Of a stretch of DNA of 59,121 bases, positions 43,483-51,829 are shown piece after piece. The DNA is from DATFRX01 sp035630615 (lineage in GTDB: Bacteria > Actinomycetota > Actinomycetes > Propionibacteriales > Nocardioidaceae), in NCBI GenBank assembly GCA_035630615.1, contig DASQKI010000073.1, forward strand, positions 1-59,121. The letters are read 5' to 3'. The position numbers and the translations under genes are program-made. The notes below the pieces were generated by a model. That model did no database searches. It saw nothing but the letters and a program-made list of their open reading frames with translations, and was not told the DNA's origin. Each line of letters begins with the position of its first letter. The first letter of the stretch is position 1.

Positions 43483-44257
43483 GGTCGTGCCCCCATGCCG
43501 CTTCGTCGGTGAGGGGTACGCGCGACGACGTCGGACCGTCGTGATGGTGGTGCACGCCGAGGCCGAGGTCGAGCACGGCCTGCTCGGCGTCGCCCTCGAA
43601 GACGATCCGGCCGTCTCGCAACACGATGGACCGGTCGACGAGCGGCGTCAGGGGACCGAGCTCGTGGGCGACGAGCAGGATCGTCGTGCCTCGGTCGACG
43701 AGATCGGCGAACACCTCGGCGAGGACGGCTTGGCTGGCCTGGTCGACGCCGGCGGTGGGCTCGTCGAGCACGAGGAGATCCGGATGTGCCGCCAGCGCTC
43801 GAGCGATCATGACTCGCTGCTGTTGGCCGCCCGAGAGCTGGGCGACGGAGTCGCGGCCGCGGTCGGCGAGGCGGACGATCTCGAGTGCCTCCGCGACCGC
43901 GGTCCGGTCGGACCGGTTTGGCCAGCCGGCGAATCGATGGTGCGACAGCCGGCCGGTCGTGACCACCTCGCTGACGGTGGCCGGCACACCGGACTGCGCC
44001 GTCGAACGCTGGGGGACGTAGCCGACCCGACGCCAGTCGCGAAACTGCTGCTGCGGGGTGCCGAACAGCTCGATCGATCCGGACGCCGCCGGAAGGAGGC
44101 CGACCATCGTGCGGATGAGGGTCGACTTCCCGGATCCGTTGGCGCCGAGCAGCGTGACGAACTCGCCCGACAACACGCGAAGGCCGACCCGGCGTACGAC
44201 GGGCCGACCGGACAACACGACGCTGACGTCATCGACGGCGACGACCGGCGTGGTCAT
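43475..44257 (-). CDS. znuC: Zinc ABC transporter ATP-binding protein
   Basis: A 260-residue ABC ATPase: Walker A GANGSGKST at residues 38-46, Q-loop YVPQRS, signature LSGGQQQRV at 141-149, Walker B LLVLDEPTAGVD and the H-loop in LLVAHELG. It powers the ZnuA/ZnuB importer. The C-terminal VHHHHDGP adds a small His cluster. Its ATG overlaps the stop of znuA by four bases, and its end overlaps the znuB start by eight bases. Confidence 0.93.
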   Translation of the reverse strand: MTTPVVAVDDVSVVLSGRPVVRRVGLRVLSGEFVTLLGANGSGKSTLIRTMVGLLPAASGSIELFGTPQQQFRDWRRVGYVPQRSTAQSGVPATVSEVVTTGRLSHHRFAGWPNRSDRTAVAEALEIVRLADRGRDSVAQLSGGQQQRVMIARALAAHPDLLVLDEPTAGVDQASQAVLAEVFADLVDRGTTILLVAHELGPLTPLVDRSIVLRDGRIVFEGDAEQAVLDLGLGVHHHHDGPTSSRVPLTDEAAWGHDRA

Positions 44258-45156
44258 GTACAGCCGTTCGCTTCGCGCAGCGTCTCGAGGTTGGACCGCA
44301 TCAGCGTGAGGTACGTGTCGTCGGACGTGTCATCGCTCAGCCCTTCGATCGGGTCCAGGGTCGCCACCGCGACGCCGGTTTCGTCGGCGATCGACTCGGC
44401 GACGTCGTCGCTCACCAGTGTCTCAGTGAACACCGTCGTGATGCCGTCTTGCTCGACCAGGTCGGAGATCTCGGCCTGCTCGGACGGTGCCGGCTCCGCG
44501 TGGGGGTCGATGCCGGCGATCGGGATCTGCTCGAGGTCGTAGCGACGGGCGAGATAGCCGAACGCGTCGTGGCTGGTCACGATCGTCCGGCGTTCGCAGT
44601 CGGCCAGGCCTTGCTCGTACGCGTTGTCGAGCTGTCGGAGGTCGTCGAGGAGTTGGTCGCGGTTGCGTTCGTAGGCCCGCTGGTGATCAGGGTCGATCTC
44701 GATCATCCGGTCGACAACGGCCTCGGTGATCTGCTGCATCGCGACCGGGTCGAGCCAGACGTGGGGGTCGAAGTCGCCCTCCTCGTCGGAGCCTTCGTCC
44801 GCGGGCGACAGGGTCACGACGTCGGCGACGTCGAGAGTGGCGTCGTCGGAGACACCGGCCTGGTCGATGCCATCGTCGACGGCGGGCTGGAAACCGCGTT
44901 CGAACACGACCAGCGACGCCTCGGTGAGGTCGGCGACCTGTTGAGGGTCGAGCTCGAGGTCGTGCGGCTCGGCACCGGGCTGGGTCAGGTTGTCGACCTG
45001 AACCGTGTCGCCCCCGACCTGCTCGGCGACGAACGCGAAGGGATAGAACGACGCGATCACGCGAGGGCGGTCGTCGGACGCATCGTCACCCGAACATGCG
45101 ACAACGAGAAGCAGGCTCGCGATCACGCCGAGCAGAGCCGCAGGCTTGAACCACAT
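44254..45156 (-). CDS. znuA: Zinc ABC transporter substrate-binding lipoprotein
   Basis: A 300-residue cluster A-I metal-binding lipoprotein. The signal MWFKPAALLGVIASLLLVVAC ends in a lipobox. Metal ligands are expected in AEPHDLELDP, DFDPHVWLDP and SHDAFGYLARR, with a late Asp/Glu in GIDPHAEP. The usual His-rich loop is replaced by an acidic stretch, SPADEGSDEEGDFD. I chose ATG 45156 because a TTGACA-N17-GAGAAT promoter ends seven bases before it, implying a leaderless mRNA; ATG 45171 lies inside the promoter. Confidence 0.9.
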   Translation of the reverse strand: MWFKPAALLGVIASLLLVVACSGDDASDDRPRVIASFYPFAFVAEQVGGDTVQVDNLTQPGAEPHDLELDPQQVADLTEASLVVFERGFQPAVDDGIDQAGVSDDATLDVADVVTLSPADEGSDEEGDFDPHVWLDPVAMQQITEAVVDRMIEIDPDHQRAYERNRDQLLDDLRQLDNAYEQGLADCERRTIVTSHDAFGYLARRYDLEQIPIAGIDPHAEPAPSEQAEISDLVEQDGITTVFTETLVSDDVAESIADETGVAVATLDPIEGLSDDTSDDTYLTLMRSNLETLREANGCT

Positions 45157-45191
45157 GACAACGATTCTCATCTTGTTGAGAACGATTGTCA
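45156..45191. promoter_or_regulatory. Two Zur boxes covering the znuA promoter
   Basis: TGACAACGATTCTCA (45156-45170) and TGAGAACGATTGTCA (45177-45191) both fit TGA-N-AA-N3-TT-N-TCA, the actinobacterial Zur pattern. Their centres are 21 bases apart, about two helical turns. On the znuA strand the -35 TTGACA (45187-45192) and the -10 GAGAAT (45164-45169), 17 bases apart, lie almost wholly inside the boxes. Zinc-loaded Zur would block RNA polymerase directly. Confidence 0.85.
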
Positions 45192-45226
45192 ACTAGCCTT
45201 CGGCTGACGCATCCCGCGTACGAGGC

Positions 45227-45508
45227 TCAGTCGATCGCGCCGGTGGCCCGTGCGATGGCGGCGCCGACCAGCATGCCGACGACCAGCGCGCGCAGGAGCC
45301 GCCCGGTCGGGTCGAGCTTCGGCCATGCGAGCGAGGCCAGCCAGCCGAGGAACGTCGCCAGGATCACGAGGCAAGGCACCCCGATCGCCGGCGGTGCCAG
45401 TAGACCCGCGACGGTCAGCACGAGGACGAGCGCCGGGACGGTCAGGCGGGGGAGCGTATGCAGTCGGGCCAGGACGACCTCGCTGCGAGTCGGTTGGGGT
45501 GCCACCAC
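45227..45508 (-). CDS. Small membrane protein (DUF6703-like)
   Basis: A 93-residue protein with three hydrophobic segments: LTVPALVLVLTVAGLLAP, PCLVILATFLGWLASLAW and ALVVGMLVGAAIARATG. It resembles the short actinobacterial DUF6703-type membrane proteins encoded near glyS; this match is from memory and moderate. Function is unknown. GTG 45508 is chosen, with GTG 45505 as the alternative. It diverges from glyS and lies just beyond the Zur boxes. Confidence 0.65.
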   Translation of the reverse strand: MVAPQPTRSEVVLARLHTLPRLTVPALVLVLTVAGLLAPPAIGVPCLVILATFLGWLASLAWPKLDPTGRLLRALVVGMLVGAAIARATGAID

Positions 45509-45570
45509 CGCATCGTCCCACGTCGGCGGGAGAAAGCACGACCGGCGCAAATCGGGTTGTGATGGGCAGA

Positions 45571-45576
45571 TAACCT
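45571..45576 (+). promoter_or_regulatory. Putative glyS -10 box
   Basis: TAACCT lies eight bases before an in-frame ATG at 45585. A transcript starting there could be translated leaderless from 45585, adding 20 residues to GlyRS, or from GTG 45645, which has its own GGAG site. Confidence 0.45.
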
Positions 45577-45644
45577 GGTGGGATATGGGGTCGACCGGTG
45601 GTGGCCGGCCCTGGTCCGCCGACACCCAGCCGGATGGAGACACC

Positions 45645-47027
45645 GTGCCTGCCGATTCTGTCGACACCATCGTCACCCTGTGCAAGCGCCGGGGGTTCGT
45701 CTTCCCCTGCGGCGAGATCTACGGCGGCACCCGATCCGCCTGGGACTACGGTCCGCTCGGCGTCGAGCTTAAGGAAAACATCAAGCGCCAGTGGTGGAGG
45801 GCGATGGTGCAAGGGCGCGACGACGTCGTCGGCCTCGACTCGTCGGTGATCCTGCCGACCAAGGTCTGGGAGGCGTCCGGCCACGTCGATGCGTTCGTCG
45901 ATCCCCTCGTCGAGTGCCAGTCGTGTCACAAGCGGTTCCGTGAAGACCACCTGCGTGAGGATTTCGGTGCCCGCAAGGACATCAACCCCGACGACGTCGA
46001 CATGGCGCAGGTCGCCTGCCCCCACTGCGGCACGAAGGGTGCCTGGACCGAGCCGCGGATGTTTCACGGCCTCCTCAAGACCTTCCTGGGCGTGGTCGAG
46101 TCAGACGAAAACCTGCACTACCTGCGACCCGAGACGGCGCAGGGCATCTTCGTCAACTTCCTCAACGTGATGACCTCGGCGCGTCGCAAGCCTCCGTTCG
46201 GCATCGGCCAGATCGGCAAGAGCTTCCGCAACGAGGTCACGCCGGGCAACTTCATCTTCCGGACCCGCGAGTTCGAGCAGATGGAGATGGAGTACTTCGT
46301 CGAGCCCGGCACCGACGAGGAGTGGCACGACTACTGGATCCAAGCTCGCCGGGACTGGTTCGTCGACCTGGGTATCGATTCCGACAACCTGCGCTTGTAC
46401 GAGCACCCGGCGGACAAGCTGTCGCACTACTCGAAACGCACCGTCGACATCGAGTACCGGTTCAAGCTCGGCGCCAAGGAGTTCGACGAGCTGGAGGGCA
46501 TCGCCAACCGATTCGACTTCGACCTGTCGACGCACTCGAAGGCATCGGGTCAGGACCTGTCGTACTTCGACCAGGGCAAGAACGAACGCTGGACCCCGTA
46601 CGTGATCGAGCCCGCGGCCGGTGTCAACCGGTCCATGATGGCGTTCTTGATGGACGCGTACGCCGAAGACGAGGCGCCCAACACCAAGGGCGGCGTCGAC
46701 CGTCGTGTCGTGCTGAAGCTCGACCCGCGACTCGCGCCGATCAAGGTCGCCGTGCTGCCGCTGTCGCGCAACGCCGACCTCTCACCGAAGGCGAAGGACC
46801 TCGCGGCCGAGCTGCGGACCCTGTGGAACGTCGAGTTCGACGACGCCGGTGCGATCGGTCGGCGCTATCGCCGTCAGGACGAGGTCGGCACGCCCTACTG
46901 CGTCACGGTCGACTTCGACACCCTCGACGACCAGGCCGTCACGGTGCGGGAGCGCGACAGCATGCACCAGGAGCGGATCGGACTCGATCGGATCCGCGAG
47001 CACCTCGCGGCGAAGTTGGCCGGCTGA
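45645..47027 (+). CDS. glyS: Glycine--tRNA ligase
   Basis: A 460-residue class II dimeric glycyl-tRNA synthetase of the alpha-2 eukaryote-like type. FVFPCGEIYGGTRSAWDYGP opens the core, GQIGKSFRNEVTPGNFIFR is motif 2, and GVNRSMMAFLMDAY is near motif 3. A zinc ribbon, CQSCHKRF plus CPHCGTKG, is in the insertion. GTG 45645 follows GGATGGAGA; in-frame ATG 45585 with a leaderless promoter is an alternative that would add a non-conserved 20-residue extension. It stands alone between the zinc module and a lipoprotein gene. Confidence 0.94.
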   Translation: MPADSVDTIVTLCKRRGFVFPCGEIYGGTRSAWDYGPLGVELKENIKRQWWRAMVQGRDDVVGLDSSVILPTKVWEASGHVDAFVDPLVECQSCHKRFREDHLREDFGARKDINPDDVDMAQVACPHCGTKGAWTEPRMFHGLLKTFLGVVESDENLHYLRPETAQGIFVNFLNVMTSARRKPPFGIGQIGKSFRNEVTPGNFIFRTREFEQMEMEYFVEPGTDEEWHDYWIQARRDWFVDLGIDSDNLRLYEHPADKLSHYSKRTVDIEYRFKLGAKEFDELEGIANRFDFDLSTHSKASGQDLSYFDQGKNERWTPYVIEPAAGVNRSMMAFLMDAYAEDEAPNTKGGVDRRVVLKLDPRLAPIKVAVLPLSRNADLSPKAKDLAAELRTLWNVEFDDAGAIGRRYRRQDEVGTPYCVTVDFDTLDDQAVTVRERDSMHQERIGLDRIREHLAAKLAG

Positions 47028-47048
47028 GGTCACACACCCCTCGAGGGT

Positions 47049-47125
47049 GGCTCATTTCGTTGCCGTTGCGGGGCAGGGGTTGGGGTCGTTGTCACGACGG
47101 GCTGGCGTTGGTCGCATAATGAGCC
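47049..47125. repeat. Inverted repeat spanning the glyS-lipoprotein gap
   Basis: GGCTCATT (47049-47056) is complementary to AATGAGCC (47118-47125) across 61 bases, with weaker pairing inward. The right arm overlaps the putative -10 box of the lipoprotein gene. It may be chance or an operator pair. Confidence 0.35.
47115..47120 (+). promoter_or_regulatory. Putative -10 box for a leaderless lipoprotein gene
   Basis: CATAAT lies six bases before the ATG at 47127 and no ribosome site is visible. It is among the closest matches to TATAAT in the window. Confidence 0.5.
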
Positions 47126-47126
47126 G

Positions 47127-47816
47127 ATGTCGAGACGAGCGTTGTCGGCCCTGGCGGCCGCGGTATTGCTCCTGGGCCTGAGCGCCTGCTCGAGCGACGA
47201 CGCCGAATCCGACGAGACCAGCGAGTCAGCGTCGGCCTCGGCGCCGAAAGTCGCCGTGCCGGCTGGCGTGACCTTGACGAAGCCCGGATCCACCCTGCGC
47301 CTGGGCCAACCGGCGAGCGTCGTCTACAAGGCCGGTCCGGGTCGGGTCAGCGTCGTCACCGTCACGGTCACGAAGATCGCCGTCGGCTCGATGCAGAAGG
47401 ACTTCGCCAACTTCGCCCTGGGCGCGGACCAGATGCGGTCGACTCCCTATTACGTGACCGCGACCGTGCGCAACGCCGGGCCGGGACAGCTCGGTCGGGC
47501 CGCGGTGCCGCTCTATGGGCACGACTCGACCAACACGTTCTTTCCGGCCGTCACCCTGGTCGGCGAACTCGACCCGTGTGCCGGCGGGCCGCTGGCGGCG
47601 ACATTCGGACCGAAGGCGACCCAGCGGACCTGCCTGGTCTATCTGGTCCATAAGGGTGCGACGCTCGAATCGGTGGAGCTGCGGCCCTACGACGGATTCG
47701 ACCCGGTCCGGTGGACCGTGCCGGAGTCGGTCAAGCCGCCGCCGACCAAGGCGCCACCATCGAAGAGGCCCGCATCGAAGCCGCCGGCGTCGAAGTCGCC
47801 ACCCACGAAGTCCTAG
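47127..47816 (+). CDS. Secreted lipoprotein with a Pro/Lys-rich C-terminal tail
   Basis: A 229-residue predicted lipoprotein. The signal peptide ALSALAAAVLLLGLSAC has lipobox LSAC at about residues 18-21. The middle domain (about 45-195) looks like a small beta-sandwich with one Cys pair (DPCAGG and RTCLVYL), similar to DUF4352-type proteins, a weak comparison. The tail repeats P-P-[ST]-K and P-A-S-K units (about 200-229) and is likely wall-associated. Function is unknown. Its TAG shares the palindrome CTAG with the stop of the converging methyltransferase gene. Confidence 0.78.
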   Translation: MSRRALSALAAAVLLLGLSACSSDDAESDETSESASASAPKVAVPAGVTLTKPGSTLRLGQPASVVYKAGPGRVSVVTVTVTKIAVGSMQKDFANFALGADQMRSTPYYVTATVRNAGPGQLGRAAVPLYGHDSTNTFFPAVTLVGELDPCAGGPLAATFGPKATQRTCLVYLVHKGATLESVELRPYDGFDPVRWTVPESVKPPPTKAPPSKRPASKPPASKSPPTKS

Positions 47817-48679
47817 AGCCGTCGCACCCCGACGTGCACGGTGATCGCGGCGAGGCAGAACAGGTCGTCGCGGGTGCCGATGTATTCGGTGGAGTCTGGG
47901 CTGAGCAGGCGATCCCAGGCCGCGAGGTCGGGCTCGTCGAGACGGTCCGCGGTGCGTTCGACGCGATTGCGCAACGAGCCGATGACATGGCCGGCGACAT
48001 GCGCCGAGATCGGGCTCGGCTGATCGAGGAGAAACGATCGGCTGCGTACGTTGATGAGTCCAGCCATGCGGAGCAGGGTCGGCCATCCGTACGGTGCCCG
48101 CGTCGAACCCGGGATGGAGGCCCGCATCTGGACGAACCACTCGGCCTCGGCCGCGTGTAAACGGGACTCGAGCCCGGGCCGGCCGACGCCGACGTCCCAC
48201 GGCATCGTGACGGTGCGAAGGCCTCCCTCGCTGAGCGCGAGCCGGCCGCTGTCGATCAGGAGCTCGCTGAGCTGCTCGATCGCGGCCTCTTGGTCCGGGA
48301 GATGGTGCACGACGTTGGACGCCCAGACGAGGTCGAGCAGCCGGGCGATCGAGGGGACGCCGGTGTGGAGGTCGTGGTGGAGCGTCTGCACCCACTCGGC
48401 GTAGCCGAGCGCCTCGCAGCGATCGCGTGTGGCGCTGATCAGTGCCGGCTCGCTGTCGACGGCGTAGACCTTGCCACTGGGTCCGACGGAGCCGGCGAGC
48501 AGGGCCGTCATGCCACCGGCGCCGCAGCCGATGTCGGCGACCTTGGCGCCTTGGGTCACGCCGAGCCACTCCATGATCTGCTCGCTGACCGGACGCAGCA
48601 CGTCGTCGGACCGGACGAGGTCATCGACGACCTCGCCCCATTCGACGTCAGCGACGTGCTCGTGGTCGTGGCTAGTCAT
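47813..48679 (-). CDS. SAM-dependent class I methyltransferase
   Basis: A 288-residue Rossmann methyltransferase. Motif I is VADIGCGAGGMTALLAGSVG (about residues 42-61), followed by the acidic ribose-binding region KVYAVDSEPALI and the motif DLVWASNVVHHLPDQ. The substrate is unknown; a small molecule is more likely than nucleic acid. The N-terminus HDHEHVADVEWGE is polar. Its ATG lies inside the last codons of the VOC gene (eight-base overlap), so the two are coupled. Confidence 0.83.
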   Translation of the reverse strand: MTSHDHEHVADVEWGEVVDDLVRSDDVLRPVSEQIMEWLGVTQGAKVADIGCGAGGMTALLAGSVGPSGKVYAVDSEPALISATRDRCEALGYAEWVQTLHHDLHTGVPSIARLLDLVWASNVVHHLPDQEAAIEQLSELLIDSGRLALSEGGLRTVTMPWDVGVGRPGLESRLHAAEAEWFVQMRASIPGSTRAPYGWPTLLRMAGLINVRSRSFLLDQPSPISAHVAGHVIGSLRNRVERTADRLDEPDLAAWDRLLSPDSTEYIGTRDDLFCLAAITVHVGVRRL

Positions 48680-49070
48680 GGGCCTCCGTCGCACTGGTGT
48701 TGACCGGTGGCGCCCAGTGCGGACGAGTAATCAGGCAGAACGGATGTCCTGCTGGATCAGAATAAATGTGTCCCTTTTCGGACGGTAGTCGGGTAGCACC
48801 GAGCGTGAGTACCCGTGGCTCGGCGTCGTCGAGTTCGTCAACCATGACGTCGAGGTGAAACTGCTGCGGCTCGGACGGGTCCGGCCATCGCGGTGGCCGG
48901 TGGTCGGGAGCGAGCTGGAAGGCGACGCCCGACGTCCTGTCGTTGTGCGCGATGACGACCCAGTCGTCCGATTCGTACGTAATCGGTAGGCCGAGCAACT
49001 TGGAGTAGAACGCCCCAAGCACATGCGGCTCGCGACAGTCCACGACGACGTGATGCATACGGCCGATCAT
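48672..49070 (-). CDS. VOC superfamily glyoxalase-like protein
   Basis: A 132-residue single-unit VOC protein of the glyoxalase-like type. MHHVVVDCREPHVLGAFYSK, FHLDVMVDELDDAE and IYSDPAGHPFCLI are the beta-alpha-beta-beta-beta landmarks, with potential metal residues His and Glu. Enzyme activity is not evident, and many such proteins bind drugs or small metabolites. It overlaps the methyltransferase gene by eight bases and probably forms a two-gene operon with it. Confidence 0.82.
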   Translation of the reverse strand: MIGRMHHVVVDCREPHVLGAFYSKLLGLPITYESDDWVVIAHNDRTSGVAFQLAPDHRPPRWPDPSEPQQFHLDVMVDELDDAEPRVLTLGATRLPSEKGHIYSDPAGHPFCLITRPHWAPPVNTSATEAHD

Positions 49071-49117
49071 GAGTCGATCTTCGCACCTGCTCAACGCGAT
49101 GATCGACATTGCGGACG

Positions 49118-50398
49118 TCAAAGACCGGGCGGCGTCGACGTCCCAGGACGGCTCCGGCGTGGATGCGTCTCGTACATGCGGTAGGCGACGACCAGCCCGG
49201 ACACCGCGGTGACGCCGGCCACGGTCGCCACAGCCGCCCGCAGCCCCCACGCGTCGGCGATGAGACCGGACATCAGCGCTCCGACGGCGAAGCCGCCGTC
49301 TCGCCACAGGCGGTAGACGCCAACCGCCCGGGCTCGCCAGGCGGGATGCGCGACGTCGCCGATGACGGCGAGCAGGGTCGGATAGACCATTGCCGTCCCG
49401 GCACCGAGAAGGACGGCGGCAACCGCCCAAGGGGCGAACGAGTCGGCCACCGCCACGAATGCGAGCGCGGCAGCCTGGACCAGCATGCCTGCGGTGATGA
49501 GGTGCTTGCGGCCGAGTCGGTCCGACAGTGGTCCGGTGCCAAGCTGACCCAATCCCCATACGGCGGGATACAGCGCGGCGAGGACGCCGATCTGGCCGAG
49601 CGAGAGACCGGCGCTCGCGAACAGAATCGGGAACAGGCCCCACGCCAGGCCATCGTTGAGATTGTTGACCATCCCGGCTTGGCTCGCCGCGGACAGAGCC
49701 GGCTCCCGGAGGCTGGTCTGGGCGAACACGTCACTACTGTCAAGGTCGGCCCGGAGGCGATCTTTGTCCGGACGGCGCTCGGCTGCCTCGTGGTCGGCGT
49801 GGCGCCGGGTCTCGTGTACGAGTGCGCTAGACAGGCCGAGGCCGATCACCGCGTAGGACAGTCCGAGCAGGAAGGGCGCCGGTCGCAGGCCGTACTCGCC
49901 GGCGAGATATCCGGTCGCGAGTGCGGTGGCGGCGACGGCCGCGTAGCCGGCCGCCTCGTTGAGTCCCATCGCGAGTCCGCGACGCCGCGGCCCGGCAAGG
50001 TCGATCTTCATGATCACGGTCGTCGACCACGTCAGGCCCTGATTGACCCCGAGCAGAACGTTCGCGGCTACGATCCACGCCCAGTCGGGCGCCCACATCA
50101 GCAGGAGCGGGACCGGGATCCCGACTATCCAGCCGCCGACCAGGACCGGCTTGCGGCCGTAGCGGTCCGACCAGGTGCCGGCGAGGTAGTTGGCGGCCGC
50201 CTTGGTGAGCCCGAAGGCGAGCACATAGGTCAAGACGACGGTGTAGCCGGTCAGAGCGAACTCGTCCTCGGCGAGCAGAGGCAGGACGGTTCGCTCCTGT
50301 CCGAGCATGCCGCCGACCAGCGCGTTGACGGCCACCAGCAGGCTGAACTGAGCCAGGTTTGCCCGCAGGCCCAATCGGATCGTGCCGACCTGACTCAT
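49118..50398 (-). CDS. MFS transporter in a sulfur-linked operon
   Basis: A 426-residue MFS protein with 12 predicted helices; GTWSDRYGRKPVL and GPLSDRLGRKHLI are the paired loop 2-3 and 8-9 signatures. Its ATG overlaps the TGA of the MBL-rhodanese gene by four bases, so it is co-translated with a predicted persulfide enzyme and is controlled from a divergent ArsR-rhodanese promoter. Export of a sulfur species or related toxicant is a reasonable inference; the substrate is not shown. Confidence 0.84.
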   Translation of the reverse strand: MSQVGTIRLGLRANLAQFSLLVAVNALVGGMLGQERTVLPLLAEDEFALTGYTVVLTYVLAFGLTKAAANYLAGTWSDRYGRKPVLVGGWIVGIPVPLLLMWAPDWAWIVAANVLLGVNQGLTWSTTVIMKIDLAGPRRRGLAMGLNEAAGYAAVAATALATGYLAGEYGLRPAPFLLGLSYAVIGLGLSSALVHETRRHADHEAAERRPDKDRLRADLDSSDVFAQTSLREPALSAASQAGMVNNLNDGLAWGLFPILFASAGLSLGQIGVLAALYPAVWGLGQLGTGPLSDRLGRKHLITAGMLVQAAALAFVAVADSFAPWAVAAVLLGAGTAMVYPTLLAVIGDVAHPAWRARAVGVYRLWRDGGFAVGALMSGLIADAWGLRAAVATVAGVTAVSGLVVAYRMYETHPRRSRPGTSTPPGL

Positions 50399-51756
50399 GT
50401 GCCGGTCTGGAGTTCGCTGCCAGTGTGCTCAGCCCACTCGTCGGGCCCGCCGGTCAGGACGGTCACATCGTGTCGACCGGCCGCCTCGAGCAGGCTCGCT
50501 GCACTCATCGAACGTTCGCCGTGGTTGCACATCACCACGAGGGGCTCGTGTGGCAGATCGTCGACTCGGGACGGCAGCTCGCCGAGCTCGATGTGGATCG
50601 CGCCCGGGACGTGTCCGTCGCTGAATTCGTCGGCTTGCCGGACGTCGAGCACGCGGTCGTTTGCGAGCTGTTCGGGACCTTCGAGCCGAGTCCGTTCGGT
50701 CGGGAAGCCGGCCCCGGTCCAGGCGACGATGCCGCCGGTGAGCTCTCCGACGAGGTTGTCGTAGCCGATCTTGGCGGCCTGCGAGGCGACCTCGGTCGGG
50801 TCTTGATCGGGATTCCGCACGATGACAACCGGCCGATCTGGGGGGACGATCCAGCCCAGCCAGGAGGCGAACGTCGGTCGGAGTGGGATGGCCAGCGCCG
50901 TCGGAATGTGCTGGTCGCCGAAGGCTTCCTTGGGTCGGGCGTCGACGAGACTGGCACCCGCGTCGAGCAGTGTCCGAACCCGCTCCACCTCGAGCGACGG
51001 CAGGGCGGGATCGCTGTCGCGTACGCCGGGACCGCGACGGTTGACCTCGGCGAGACGACGGAAGTACGGCGGATAGGTGCCCATCGAGTCGAGGAGGGCG
51101 GACGCGAATGCGTCCTCGTCCTCAGATCTCAGCAGCGCGTTGGTCGCCTTCTCTCGACCAATCGTGGTCGTCCGATCGGCGTCGGACGACGACGAGCAGA
51201 AGGATCCGGCGCCATGGGTCGGCCACACCGGCAGATCATCTGACAGCGTGGCCAACCGTCGCAGCGAGCGGTATTGCGCGCGGGCCAGGGCTTCGGTCTG
51301 GTCGTCCGACACGAGGTCGGTGCGAGCGGCGGTCCCCACCATCAGCGAGCCGCCGGTGAACACGCCGACCGGCGTCTCGCCGTCGGACAGGACGAAGGAC
51401 AGGTGCTCGTGGGTGTGGCCCGGCGTCGCCAGAGCCCGCAGCCGCAGCCCGCCGAGGTCGACCTCGTCCCCGTCCCGCAGCCCGGTGTGGTCGTAGGTTC
51501 GATCTCCGGTGACCGATGCGAGTACGCGGGCGCCGTCGGTCGCACTGAGCTGGCAGGCGCCGGTGACGAAGTCGGCATGCAGATGAGTGTCGGCCGCGTA
51601 CGCGATCGTCAGCCCGAGACGCTCGGCGGTCCGTCGTACCTCGCGAAGATCGAGGCTGACGTCAACGGCGAGCGCGCGACCGTCACCGAGGTCGACGAGG
51701 TATGCCGAGTTGCCCAGCCCTTCATCGACGATCGGATGGAGGTCGACGGCGGTCAC
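50395..51756 (-). CDS. MBL-fold hydrolase with two rhodanese domains (persulfide dioxygenase-like)
   Basis: A 453-residue three-domain protein. The N-terminal MBL domain has ADTHLHADFVTGACQL and GHTHEHLSF, matching the ETHE1/persulfide dioxygenase-like branch, where the usual second D-H is D-F. Rhodanese domain 1 (about residues 262-350) has VVIVRNPDQDP, with no catalytic Cys. Domain 2 (about 362-450) has VVMCNHGERSMSA with the active Cys. Such proteins oxidise or transfer sulfane sulfur. GTG 51756 follows GAGGAG. It diverges from the ArsR-rhodanese regulator gene. Confidence 0.88.
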   Translation of the reverse strand: MTAVDLHPIVDEGLGNSAYLVDLGDGRALAVDVSLDLREVRRTAERLGLTIAYAADTHLHADFVTGACQLSATDGARVLASVTGDRTYDHTGLRDGDEVDLGGLRLRALATPGHTHEHLSFVLSDGETPVGVFTGGSLMVGTAARTDLVSDDQTEALARAQYRSLRRLATLSDDLPVWPTHGAGSFCSSSSDADRTTTIGREKATNALLRSEDEDAFASALLDSMGTYPPYFRRLAEVNRRGPGVRDSDPALPSLEVERVRTLLDAGASLVDARPKEAFGDQHIPTALAIPLRPTFASWLGWIVPPDRPVVIVRNPDQDPTEVASQAAKIGYDNLVGELTGGIVAWTGAGFPTERTRLEGPEQLANDRVLDVRQADEFSDGHVPGAIHIELGELPSRVDDLPHEPLVVMCNHGERSMSAASLLEAAGRHDVTVLTGGPDEWAEHTGSELQTGT

Positions 51757-51794
51757 GGATGCTCCTCTGGGTGACGTCTCGACGGCGCATCGGT

Positions 51795-51815
51795 TATCGT
51801 ATGCTATTCCATAGA
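51795..51815. promoter_or_regulatory. Promoter/operator candidate between the sulfur genes
   Basis: The divergent gap holds an AT-rich patch with the palindrome CTAT-TCC-ATAG (51804-51814). It lies 15 bases upstream of the regulator's start. An ArsR-family repressor would be expected to bind here and control both directions. Confidence 0.5.
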
Positions 51816-51829
51816 AGATTGGAGAAGCA

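Noticed and set aside
49109..50764. Plus-strand 551-residue frame opposite the MFS and MBL-rhodanese genes
   Set aside because: Antisense shadow of two coupled minus-strand genes with clear motifs.
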